This document shows, piece by piece, positions 49,258-57,772 of a stretch of DNA of 64,000 nucleotides. The notes under the pieces are model-generated. The model worked only from the letters and a program-made list of their open reading frames with translations. It was not told where the DNA came from and ran no database searches. How positions within the stretch are numbered: position 1 is the stretch's first letter; the number at the start of each line of letters is the position of its first letter. This stretch comes from JAXMAZ01 sp046350115. Its GTDB lineage: Bacteria > Planctomycetota > Planctomycetia > Gemmatales > Gemmataceae. The DNA is taken from assembly GCA_046350115.1 (NCBI GenBank), contig JAXMAZ010000014.1:1-64000 (forward strand), written 5' to 3'. Made by a program: the position numbers and the translations under genes.

Positions 49258-51113
49258 TGGCCGACACCGCCACCCCCGCCCCCCGGCCGCCGGACGCCAC
49301 CGACCGCCCGGCCGACACCGCCGAGGAGCGGCTGCGGACCCTGCTCGGGTACGTCTCGGACGCGGTGGTGATCATCCAGCCGGACGGCCGCCGGCTGTTC
49401 GTCGGGGAGAGCGCCCGCCGGGTGCTCGGCTACGCCCCGGAGGAGATGGTCGGCGGGTCGGCGTTCGATCACATACACCCGGACGACCTCGACCTGGCCC
49501 GGGGCCGGCTGGCCGACACCCTGGCCCGCCCCGGCGGGCTGGCCCGGGCGGAGTTCCGCTACCGGGCGGCGGACGGCCGGTGGCTGACCCTGGAAGCCCT
49601 TGCCGTGAACCTGCTCGACCACCCGGCCGTCGGCGGGGTGCTGGTGGTCGCCCAGGACGTGACCGAGCGGCGGCGGACGGACCGGGTCGCCCGGGAGGCC
49701 GAGGAGCTGTACCACGGGCTGTTCCAGAACGCGGCCGTCGGGATGGCGGTGCTGGACGGGCTGCGGATCATCTCGGCCAACCCGGCCCTGTGCGCCATGC
49801 TCGGGTACACGCCGGCCGAGCTGATCGGCCAGGAGTGTGTGGCCATCACCCACCCGGAGGACCACGCGACCGAGTTGCCGGCCCTCCGGGAGGTGCTGGC
49901 CGGTGTCCGCCCGCACGTCCGGCTGGCCAAGCGGTACGTCCGCAAAGACGGGTCGGTGTGCTGGGCCGACCTGTGGTTCCAGGCGGTCCGGGACACCGGC
50001 GGGCCGCACCCGCAGACGGTCGCCATCGTCGTCGACCGGACCGAGCAGCGGCGGCTGGAGGAGCAGTTCCGCCAGTCCCAGAAGATGGAGGCGCTGGGCC
50101 AGTTGGCCGGCGGGGTGGCCCACGACTTCAACAACCTGCTGACCGTCATCCACGGCACGCTGGAGATGATCGCCCTGCCGGCCGACGACCCGAACCGGTC
50201 GCTCATGGACGCGGTGGCGGCGGCCGCCGCCCGGGCCGGCACCCTGACCCGCAAGCTGCTCGAGTTCGCCCGCCGGCAGCCGGCCGCCGTCCGGCCGGTG
50301 GACCTGGCCCGGGTGATCGCCGACACGACCGCCGTGCTCGCCCGCACCCTGGACCCGCGGATCCGGCTCGACGCCCGGGTTGCGGCCGACCTGCCGCCGG
50401 TCACGGCCGACCCCGGGACGGTCCAGCAAGCCCTTTTAAACCTGTGCCTGAACGCCCGGGACGCGATGCCGGACGGCGGCACCCTGACCGTCGCCGCCGA
50501 GCTGTGCGACGACCCACCCGGCGGCCACCGCGAGCGGTACGTCCGGCTGACCGTCGCCGACACCGGGACGGGGATGCCGCCGGAAGTGAAGGCCCGGATC
50601 TTCGAGCCGTTCTATACCACCAAGCCGGTCGGCCAGGGGACCGGCCTCGGGCTGCCGATGGTGGACCGCACCGTCCGCCAGTTCGGCGGGTGGGTGGAGT
50701 GCGAGTCCGCCCCCGGCGAAGGCACCCGGTTCGACCTGTACCTGCCCGCCGCCCCGTCGCCGGCCGACACCGTGTTGGTGGTGGAGGACGACGACACGGT
50801 GCGGGCCGTCGCCGTCGCCGTCCTCCAGGGGGCCGGGTTGCAAGTGACCGAGGCGGCGGACGCGACCGCGGCCGGGGCGGCGCTCGCCCGAAACCGGCCG
50901 GCGGCCATCGTCCTCGACCTGAACCTGCCGGACCGTCAGGGGGCGGACCTGTTAGCCGCGGTCCGGGCCGCCGCCGCCGGGGTGCCGATCGTGGTGCTGT
51001 CCGGGGAGCTGATCGAGGGGGACGCCCCGCCCCCCGGGGCGGTCGCCGCGGTGCCGAAGCCGTTCAACAAGAGCCAGCTCCTGTCAGCCGTCCGCCGGGC
51101 GATCGCGGGATAG
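49257..51113 (+). CDS. PAS-domain hybrid histidine kinase with C-terminal receiver
   Basis: A 618-residue protein. There is no transmembrane segment, so it is likely a soluble sensor. Two PAS domains: about 22-135 (LLGYVSDAVVIIQPDGRRLF) and 150-270 (LFQNAAVGMAVLDGLRIISA). HisKA H-box: LAGGVAHDFNNLLTVIHGTL with His289. HATPase: LLNLCLNARDAMPDGGTLTV, DTGTGMPPEV and TGLGLPMVDR. Receiver domain: DTVLVVEDDDTVRAVAVAVL, phosphoacceptor Asp554 in IVLDLNLPDRQG, and conserved Lys in AVPKPFNKSQ. The kinase is coupled to the upstream aldolase gene by a one-base overlap. Separate response regulators are not nearby, so signalling may pass to a phosphotransfer protein elsewhere. Confidence 0.92.
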   Translation: MADTATPAPRPPDATDRPADTAEERLRTLLGYVSDAVVIIQPDGRRLFVGESARRVLGYAPEEMVGGSAFDHIHPDDLDLARGRLADTLARPGGLARAEFRYRAADGRWLTLEALAVNLLDHPAVGGVLVVAQDVTERRRTDRVAREAEELYHGLFQNAAVGMAVLDGLRIISANPALCAMLGYTPAELIGQECVAITHPEDHATELPALREVLAGVRPHVRLAKRYVRKDGSVCWADLWFQAVRDTGGPHPQTVAIVVDRTEQRRLEEQFRQSQKMEALGQLAGGVAHDFNNLLTVIHGTLEMIALPADDPNRSLMDAVAAAAARAGTLTRKLLEFARRQPAAVRPVDLARVIADTTAVLARTLDPRIRLDARVAADLPPVTADPGTVQQALLNLCLNARDAMPDGGTLTVAAELCDDPPGGHRERYVRLTVADTGTGMPPEVKARIFEPFYTTKPVGQGTGLGLPMVDRTVRQFGGWVECESAPGEGTRFDLYLPAAPSPADTVLVVEDDDTVRAVAVAVLQGAGLQVTEAADATAAGAALARNRPAAIVLDLNLPDRQGADLLAAVRAAAAGVPIVVLSGELIEGDAPPPGAVAAVPKPFNKSQLLSAVRRAIAG

Positions 51114-51127
51114 GTCCGTGGCGGACC

Positions 51128-51841
51128 TCACTCCGGCGGGAACAGGTACGGCAAAGCCTCCGCGAACCGCCAGCCCCAGGCCCGCTCGTCGTGCCCGGCG
51201 TCCCGGTCTTCCGTGAACCGGAAGTCGGCGAACCCGTGGTGGCGGAACAGCCGGGCTAGCCGCCGCGCCCGGCGGACGTTCGCCCGCTGAGCCGCCGGCG
51301 TGGCCCCCTCCCGCCCGCCGATATCCAGCCACACCCGGGCGGTCCGGAGCCAGGCGGTGTTCCCAGCAAACGTCCGCAGGGCCAGTTCCTGGTCCCACCA
51401 CAGCGACGGGGACATGGCCAGACACCGGCCGAACACCTCCGGATACCACCGGCACAGGAACAGCGAGATCAGCCCGCCCATGCTCGACCCGCCGACCCCC
51501 GTGTGGTCCGGCGTCGGGAGTGTGCGATAGGTGGCGTCGATGAACGGCTTCAGTTCGCCGGTCAGGAACCGGCCGTAAGCCCGGGCCAGATCCCACTCCC
51601 CCGGCCGGCGGTCGTGCGGCCCGTACTCCTTCAGCCGGTCCTGGGTGTTGCCCACGCCGACAATGATGGCCGGCGCGGAAGCGCGGCTGCGGATCAGCCG
51701 CTCGGCCGTCTCGTCCACCCCCCACGGCACCCCGCCGAACGCGGTGTGCGGGTCGAACAGGTTCTGTCCGTCGTGCAGGTACAGGACCGGGTAGCGGCGG
51801 GCCGGGTCGAGGTCGTACCCGGGCGGCAGCCAGACGCTCAC
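51128..51841 (-). CDS. esterase-D-type alpha/beta hydrolase, separated from its CBM20 domain
   Basis: A 237-residue protein from GTG 51841: SVWLPPGYDLDPARRYPVLY, HDGQNLFDPHTAFGGVPWGV, GVGNTQDRLKEYGP, and the nucleophile elbow HTGVGGSSMGGLISLFLCRW, then the acid/His region ending DAGHDERAWGWRFAE. The family deacylates carbohydrate esters or siderophore-type substrates. In homologous proteins this domain follows a CBM20-like starch-binding domain in one chain. Here the domain is a separate frame whose start overlaps the CBM20 stop as GTGA. Either a natural split or a single frameshift. Confidence 0.85.
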   Translation of the reverse strand: MSVWLPPGYDLDPARRYPVLYLHDGQNLFDPHTAFGGVPWGVDETAERLIRSRASAPAIIVGVGNTQDRLKEYGPHDRRPGEWDLARAYGRFLTGELKPFIDATYRTLPTPDHTGVGGSSMGGLISLFLCRWYPEVFGRCLAMSPSLWWDQELALRTFAGNTAWLRTARVWLDIGGREGATPAAQRANVRRARRLARLFRHHGFADFRFTEDRDAGHDERAWGWRFAEALPYLFPPE

Positions 51842-52182
51842 CGCCGCGGGTGCGGGAGCTGAATCGACCGGACGTCGTGGTGGTAGCGGACGCTCTCCCG
51901 GCCCCAGCCCTCGACGTGAGCCTCGACCCGACGCGAGCCGGGAGCGGTTTGCCGTGGATGCCGTTCCGACCCGTCGGCGGACGTCTCAGCGGCCCGCCAG
52001 TGGCCGCGGGTGACGAGCCACCGGGCCGGCCGATCGGCCGGCAAGTCGAGCCGAACGCGGTGGGTGCCGTCCCCCCAGCGGTCGAGCCGGACGGCGTCCG
52101 CCCGCCAGCCGCCGAGCGCGGCCCCGTCCCCGGTGATGTACAGCGGCCCGTCGGCGGCCGCGTGAACGACGAACTCGGTCAT
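51838..52182 (-). CDS. CBM20-like starch-binding domain protein
   Basis: A 114-residue protein starting MTEFVVHAAADGPLYITGDG. The CBM20 markers are LYITGDGAALGGWRADAVRL and HRVRLDLPADRPARWLVTRG, then SRRVEAHVEGWGRESVRYHH, which leads into the DVRSIQLPHPR linker that is normally followed directly by the esterase. The domain binds starch-like glucans. No signal is visible. See the downstream esterase for the frame relation. Confidence 0.8.
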   Translation of the reverse strand: MTEFVVHAAADGPLYITGDGAALGGWRADAVRLDRWGDGTHRVRLDLPADRPARWLVTRGHWRAAETSADGSERHPRQTAPGSRRVEAHVEGWGRESVRYHHDVRSIQLPHPRR

Positions 52183-52304
52183 GACCGAGGCGGAGGATAG
52201 GGACGGCCGACCGGCCCCGCAACCCCGACCGCTTGCCCCGCCCCCGGAATCGGGTACAGTCGCATCCGACAGCCCGCTCGGCCCGAACCCCACCGGACCC
52301 TCCC

Positions 52305-52790
52305 ATGCTCGCTGGCGCCGCTGTCGTCCGGGGGATCGAGGCGGCGGGGTTCACCCACGTGGTGTGGATCCCGGACAGCCACCTCGGCACCTGGGACGAA
52401 GCCCTGCTCGCCTCGCAAACGCTGTGCCTGATCCGCCCGACTCGGGAGGGGGAGGCGGTCGGGATCGCCGCCGGGCTGATGCTCGGCGGGGCACGGCCAC
52501 TGGTAGCGATGCAGTGTACTGGGTTCTTCGAAGCCGGGGACGCGGTGCGGAACGTCGCCCACGATTTGAAACTGCCGCTCAAGCTGCTCGTCGGGGTGCG
52601 GAGCTGGCGGGCCGCGGCCGCCGGGAAATCCGGTGACAACTGCCCCACGTTCGCCGAGCCGCTGGTCCGGGCGTGGGGGCTGCCGGCCGAGTGGTTCGAC
52701 CCGTTCACCGCGACCGACGCCGCGTGTGGGACCGCGATCGAGCGGCTGGCGGACGCGCCGACGGCGAGTGTCCTGTTGTGGGGCGAGTGA
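52305..52790 (+). CDS. ThDP-dependent decarboxylase, N-terminal (PYR) subunit
   Basis: A 161-residue protein starting MLAGAAVVRGIEAAGFTHVV. It has the PYR fold of sulfopyruvate/phosphonopyruvate decarboxylase alpha subunits: IPDSHLGTWDEAL, LIRPTREGEAVGIAAGLMLG (catalytic Glu region), ALVAMQCTGFFEAGDAVRN-like, and KLLVGVRSWRAAAAGKSGDN. It pairs with the overlapping gene downstream, which carries the ThDP pyrophosphate-binding domain. Together they would decarboxylate sulfopyruvate or phosphonopyruvate; no other genes of either pathway are in the window, so the substrate is undecided. Confidence 0.85.
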   Translation: MLAGAAVVRGIEAAGFTHVVWIPDSHLGTWDEALLASQTLCLIRPTREGEAVGIAAGLMLGGARPLVAMQCTGFFEAGDAVRNVAHDLKLPLKLLVGVRSWRAAAAGKSGDNCPTFAEPLVRAWGLPAEWFDPFTATDAACGTAIERLADAPTASVLLWGE

Positions 52791-53353
52791 TGATGACCCT
52801 CCGCGAAGCCCTGGCCCCGGTCGCAACCCACCGTGGGGAACGGGTCGTCGTCACCACGATGGCGTCGGTCGGCGAGTGGCCGAAGCTGTCCGACACGCCC
52901 CGCGACTTCGCCTACCTGCCGAGCAGCATGGGGCAGGCGGTCCCGCTCGGGCTGGGGCTGGCGCTGGCGAAGCCGGGGCTGGGCGTAATCGTGCTGTCCG
53001 GGGACGGCGGCCTCCTGATGAACCTCGGCTGCCTGGTGACGGTGGCCAGCCACGACGTGCCGGTGTGCGTGGTGCTGATCGACAACGGACTGTACGAGGT
53101 GACGGGCGGGCAACCGGTGGCCGGGGCCGGGCGGACCGACTTCGCCGGACTGGCCCGGGCGAGCGGCATCCGGGACGTGTGGGCGTTCGATTCGGCGGAG
53201 GCGTGGGCGGCCGGGGCCAGTGAGTGCCTGAGCCGGCCGGGGCCGGCGTTCGTGTGTCTCAAGGTGCGAGGCGAGCGCGGGAAGGCGACACCGACCGCCC
53301 CGCGGCCGATGGCCGAACAGATCGCCCGCTTGCGGGCCGCGATCGGGGCGTAG
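52790..53353 (+). CDS. ThDP-dependent decarboxylase, C-terminal (PP) subunit
   Basis: A 187-residue protein. Start 52790 (MMTLREALAP) overlaps the preceding stop as TGATG; ATG 52793 and GTG 52787 are alternatives. The ThDP motif is VIVLSGDGGLLMNLGCLVTV continuing to VVLIDNGLYEVTGGQPV, the usual GDG...N pattern. FAYLPSSMGQAVPLGLGLAL precedes it. It is homologous to the beta subunit of sulfopyruvate decarboxylase and the C-terminal half of phosphonopyruvate decarboxylase. The stop TAG is supplied by the GTAG palindrome that begins at 53350. Confidence 0.87.
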   Translation: MMTLREALAPVATHRGERVVVTTMASVGEWPKLSDTPRDFAYLPSSMGQAVPLGLGLALAKPGLGVIVLSGDGGLLMNLGCLVTVASHDVPVCVVLIDNGLYEVTGGQPVAGAGRTDFAGLARASGIRDVWAFDSAEAWAAGASECLSRPGPAFVCLKVRGERGKATPTAPRPMAEQIARLRAAIGA

Positions 53354-53456
53354 GGCGGGTCAAGCCGGCTCTGCGGGCGCCGACCCGCCGCAGTGGCAAC
53401 CGCTCCCCGCCCGGACCGGCGGGTCGGCGCCGCAGAGCCGGCTTGACCCGCCCTAC
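53350..53456. repeat. GTAG-ended long palindrome carrying an upstream stop codon
   Basis: The left arm (GTAGGGCGGGTCAAGCCGGC..., to 53390) pairs with 53417-53456, almost perfectly over about 40 bp. Both ends read GTAG on their own strand. The TAG 53351-53353 stops the ThDP decarboxylase gene. The arms are closely related to those of 14663-14770. Confidence 0.92.
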
Positions 53457-53468
53457 GAAACCGCGCGG

Positions 53469-55838
53469 TCACTTCTTCTTCGGCGGGTCCGGGATGGCCG
53501 CCCCGGGGCGCAGCCCGAGTTCGTCCCGGTATCGCTTACTCAGCGGCCCGAAGATCTCGGCCGTGTACCACTTGAGCATCCGGTTCAGCTCCTCCAGCTT
53601 GGCGACCTCGGTGCTGCTCCCGTTCATCAGCGCCCACAGCTTGACCTGTTTCTGCATCGCCTCCTCGATGACCACCAAAAGACCCTGATTCTCGGCCGCC
53701 AGCCGCTTCAGCTCGGCCTGCTCCTCGTCCGACTCGGCCGGTAAGGAGGGCCTCATCTTTTCCAGATCGGGGACCGGCTGACCGTCGTCTCGGTCGATCA
53801 GGAGGCGAAGCGGCCACTCCCCGATGTCCGGCTTGACCTTGTGAGCCGCCCCGTCCATCGTCCCGAAGTGGATCACGTTGGCGAACGGCCACTCGGCCTT
53901 CGGGAACGGCCGGCCCGGGTGGTACGGCACGTCCTCAGGTTTGGTCCACGGCACCGGCGGACCGATCTCGGCGACGCCGATCACGTTCGACACCCCGTCC
54001 GGAAAGCTGGCCGGGAACCGGAGCGGTTTCCCCGGCTCAAACGCGGTACTTGGGCCGGTGAACGCCTGATAATAGGTGTCGGTCGCACCCTTCGGCTGGA
54101 ACCCCAGTCGGTACACGTTCGGCAGCTCGGCGGCCAGCTTCCGGTTGTGGTCGCTGTCCCACGGCTCGTCCAGTTTAAACCGGTTGTACAAGGGGGCTTG
54201 TTCCAAATACGGCAGCAGGGCCACCCGCCAGCTCAAGAGCGGCCTGCCGTCCGCCGCCCGGATGTCCGTCGGCATCCTGCCGGTCGCGTCGCTGAAGCTG
54301 TGGATGGCCAGGGTGATCTGCTTCAGGTTTTTCAAGCTCTGCCGCCGCTGGGCGTAGTCGGCGGTGCGGTTCGGGTCGGACGGCTTGCCCGGGTTCGGGG
54401 CGTTCGGGTCTACTTTCAGCCGTTCCACCGGCGGCGGCGGGGCTGCCGCCCCGGCCCCTTCCGCGGCACCCGCACCCGCTTCCCCGCCCGGCGCTCCGCC
54501 GAGGCCTCCTTCGCTCATCGCACCCCGGCCGCCCGGCAGGGGCGGGGCCGGCGGCGGGTCGATCAGCACCGCCTTCGGGTCGTCCACCAGCACCTCATAC
54601 ACCGCCACCGCCGGGAAGCTCATGTACATCGCCGAGTTCGCCTTGCCGGTCGCCCGCACCTTCCGCCGCAGGTACTTCACCCCCCGCGACTCGGGCGGTT
54701 GGTCCCACTTGGCCCAGTCCGGCCGGGCCGCACCGGTCAGCACGATCTGCACCCGGTCGTCATTCTCCAGAGACTGGACCCCGGACAGGATCAGGTCGTC
54801 CGGCCCGCCGTCGTCCGCCTTGCGGGTCTGTGACTTGCCACGACGTACTTCGCGGACGAGCAGATCAATGGTGACGGTCTTGCCGTCGGTCTGCTTGCCG
54901 AGTTGGTCGAGCGGCGTCACCGACGGAGGTGTGGTCGGCTGGGCTGCGGCCGGTGCCGCCCCGCCTCCGCCGGGGGACGGTGCACCGCCCGGCCCCTGAC
55001 CCACCGCCCACGCCCCGCCGACGGTGACGGCCCCGAGCGCCGCCACCAGCCCGGCGGCCAGTTGTAGCTTGGTCACGGTCATGGCTCGGATCGCCCCTTT
55101 CGCCAACAAGAGTACCGCGGGAGAGACACCGGGCACGACCGCCCCACCGGCGAACGCCGCCGCCGCCCGGGCCGTGTCCGCCGCGAACGCCCCGCCCAGC
55201 CCGGCCGCCTCGGACGCGGACAGTGCGGCGACTGCGGCGGCCGGGGCCGTCACCCCGCGGCGGGTGAGCCGGGCGTGGAGGGCGTCCTTGGCCCGGGCGA
55301 CCCGGCCGGCGACGGTTCCGACCGGCCAGCCGAGCCGCTTCGCCGCGTCCGCGTGGGACAGCCCCTCGAAGAAGCAGAGGAGGACCGGCAGCCGGTACTT
55401 GTCCGGCAGGCCGGCCACTTCTTCGTGGACGGCGGTGAGCAAGTCCGGATCGGGCGAGCGGGGGCGTCCGCCCCCGGGTGGCCGTCGGAGAGAGTCACCC
55501 GGGGGCGGACGCCCCGGCTCGCCTGGCCCGCACCGCGATCCGGAACGCCACCTTGTACAGCCACCCGGCCACGTTCCCCCGTACCGTCCCGGCCTTGCGG
55601 GCCAGGGTCAGGAAGGCGGCCTGGGTGGCGTCCTCGGCGGCGTGGTGGTCCCGCAGCACCCCCGGCAGACGCCGAACACCAGCCCGGCGTGCCGCCAGAC
55701 CAGCAGCTCGAACGCCCCCTGGTCCCGGGCGGAGGAGAACCGGGCGAGCAGGTCGGCGTCGCATGGGCCGTCAGCGGCCGGGCCGACCGCCGCCCGCAGG
55801 TAGCGGACCACGGCCGGCGGGCGCGGGGGGTCAGTCAT
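53469..55838 (-). pseudogene. ECF sigma factor fused to DUF1559-like domain, disrupted
   Basis: From 55838 the frame encodes the start of an ECF sigma (MTDPPRPPAVVRYLRAAVGP; LVWRHAGLVFGVCRG). After about 55670 the continuation (VLRDHHAAEDATQAAFLTLA, GWLYKVAFRIAVRARRAG; region 2) is in another frame, consistent with one missing base in TGCCGGGGGTG. A 71-bp palindrome (55453-55523) then interrupts the frame before region 4 (VHEEVAGLPDKYRLPVLLCF; AKRLGWPVGTVAGRVARAKD). Region 4 continues in one open frame through a transmembrane helix (LQLAAGLVAALGAVTVGGAW) and a large DUF1559-like extracytoplasmic domain (LKNLKQITLAIHSFSDATGR). ECF sigmas with such fused sensors are a planctomycete speciality. 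The intact long C-terminal frame suggests recent damage or sequence error. Confidence 0.8.
55453..55523. repeat. 71-bp palindrome inside the sigma-factor coding region
   Basis: 28-base arms (55453-55480 and 55496-55523), starting GGCGAGCGGGGGCGTCCGCC, pair with one mismatch; the loop is 15 bases. The length is not a multiple of three. It has no GTAG ends. It separates sigma regions 2 and 4, a point normally occupied by a short linker. Confidence 0.88.
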
Positions 55839-55920
55839 CGGGTCATCCCCGGCAATCAGTCGTGCCACCCGACCAGAGGCGCCGGCGGGCGGATCGCATA
55901 CAAGAAACGGAATCAATCCT

Positions 55921-56063
55921 CGTTCCCACGCTCTGCGTGGGAACGCAGTACTCGACGCTCTGCGTCGAGTGAACGCCGGGCAGAGACAACGGCCCCGGGC
56001 AGACAGTCCTCAAACTGCACGCGGAGCGTGCAAAAGAGCGTTCCCACGCCGAGCGTGGGAACG
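55921..56063. repeat. composite element with four 3-nt-loop palindromes (copy B)
   Basis: CGTTCCCACGC-TCT-GCGTGGGAACG (55921-55945), CTCGACGC-TCT-GCGTCGAG (55951-55969), TGCACGC-GGA-GCGTGCA (56016-56032), CGTTCCCACGC-CGA-GCGTGGGAACG (56039-56063). The order is the same as in copy A at 45601; the spacing between the second and third palindromes is longer. It lies between the sigma-factor and GTPase genes. Confidence 0.9.
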
Positions 56064-56101
56064 AGGGTTGAGGGGTCGAGGGTTGAGAGGGTATTGAGAG
56101 T

Positions 56102-57708
56102 TTACCCTTTCTTCCCGCTCTCCCATAGCGCCTTCAGTACCTGCCCGCCGGCGTTGAGCAGTTGGTTGGCCACCCGCTTGTACCGGTCGGCGGACGCCTC
56201 CGCGTGCAGCGCCCGGAGCAGCCCGACCCCGCGGGCCTCGCCCAGATACCCGGCGATCGTCGGCACCAGATCCTCCTTCACCCCGAACTCCTTGCCCGGG
56301 GCGGTGACGACCGGGAGGACATCGGCCGCCCGGTCGCCGAACGTGTCCCGGGCGGCGGCCACCGCCTCCCGGATGCTGGCCTCCTTCGGCCGCGGGCCGG
56401 CCCGCCAGTCGTAGGGGGGCGCCCACTCCCGGGCCGGGGTGAGCAGGTCGGCGTGGGACAGCACCACCAGGGTCGGCGGCATCTTCAACTGCGGGGCCGC
56501 CGCCACCCCGGCCCGCACCCGGTCCAGGAACTCGCTCTCCGGCCGGCGGGCCGCCGACCGGGCCGGCACCACCAGCAGCAGCACGTCCGCCTCGCCGGCG
56601 GCGGCAGCAGCGGCGATCACGTCCTCCTCGGTCGGGCCGTCGTTGCCGAACCCGGCGGTGTCCATGATCGACAGCGTCGGCTGGCCGGGCTTCGAGAGCG
56701 TGTACCGGGTGGCCCCAGGGGTGAGGGGAGCACGTCGGTCGCCGCCCGCTCCTCGCCGAGCAGGGCGTTCACCAGGCTCGACTTGCCGGCCTTCACCGGG
56801 CCGACCAGGGCGACGGTGATCGGCGGGGCTTGGGGTTTCGGGTCTGCGGTCGGCGGTTTGGCCTCGGCCCCGGCGGACGGGCCGGGCGGCGGTTCCGCCG
56901 GGGCCGAGCCGGGGTCTTGGTGTAGGGCCATCAGCTCGCGGTACCGCTTCGCCCCGACCTTGAGCCGGCCGCTGTTCAACTCGACCAGATACCGGCCCAG
57001 CTCGCGGACGTAGGCGGTGTGGAACCAGAGCAGGACGTTGTTCTGGAACCCGGCGAACGCCGGGTTCAGCCCGGCCTGGGTGGTCAGCACCTGGGCGGCC
57101 GTCTGGAGCGGGGCGACGAACGCGGACGCCACCCAGTACAGGTTCCGCAGCCGCGGGTACCACGTCACCGCCTGGTCGACCGCCGTCCGCATCTGCTTCA
57201 GGTCGTTCACCCGCAGCAGATGGCTGCCGGGGACGTACTTGACCACGACCCGGTTCATCTCTTCCGAGACCAGTTCCCCGCAGGCGAGGATCTCCGGCAG
57301 GGTCAGGTGGCCGAACGGGTCGGCGGCGGCCGGCTGGTAGACCCGGGCCACCTTCAGGGCCAGCGTCTCGGCATCGGTAGCGTACCGCTGGAAGTCGGCC
57401 AGGTCGTCCGGGGTGACGCGGGTGACGGCCGCGACGTGCTCCTCGACCACCTGCCACGCCCGCTTGTCCCGGTCGGTCCAGTAGGTGGGCCGGTCACGCC
57501 CGGCCGGCAGCGGCGGCCGGCGGCGGGTCCAGTGTTTGCCGAGCAGGTACGCGGCCAGCCAGCACCCGGCCATCCCGCCGTACGCCGCGTACCACCACCC
57601 GCCGGTGCCCCGCAGGTAGAGGAAGCCCAGCGTGCAGAGGAGGACGACCGGGGCGAGGCCCAGCCCCGCAACCACGGCGACGCGAACCTTCAGGGCGCGG
57701 ACGGTCAT
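56102..57708 (-). pseudogene. membrane GTPase (Era-like) with a one-base frameshift
   Basis: From ATG 57708 (MTVRALKVRVAVVAGLGLAP) the N-terminus has two transmembrane helices (LGLAPVVLLCTLGFLYLRG; YAAYGGMAGCWLAAYLLG), then a helical region, then the P-loop ITVALVGPVKAGKSSLVNAL. After EERAATDVLP the homologous switch/G3 region (YTLSKPGQPTLSIMDTAGFG) is in the other frame and continues to 56102, including LLVVPARSA and TLVVLSHADLL. Adding one C in the CTCCCCTCACC run would restore it. Possibly active GTPase, possibly broken. GAGGAG, just upstream of the start, is part of the palindrome at 57715-57749. It forms a pair with the GTPase at 57773. Confidence 0.75.
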
Positions 57709-57714
57709 TCCACT

Positions 57715-57749
57715 CTCCTCGTTCCCACGCCGAGCGTGGGAACGAGGAG
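57715..57749. repeat. single palindrome of the CGTTCCCACGC family (copy C)
   Basis: CTCCTCGTTCCCACGC-CGA-GCGTGGGAACGAGGAG: a 16-bp stem with a 3-base loop. Its left flank, read on the minus strand, supplies GAGGAG immediately before the GTPase start at 57708. Confidence 0.9.
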
Positions 57750-57772
57750 CAAGCCTCCACGCACCCGACACC

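Noticed and set aside
55250..55442. MLTAVHEEV as a real start of a DUF1559-type protein
   Set aside because: It lies within sigma region 4 without a ribosome-binding site; the upstream sigma regions are present in other frames.
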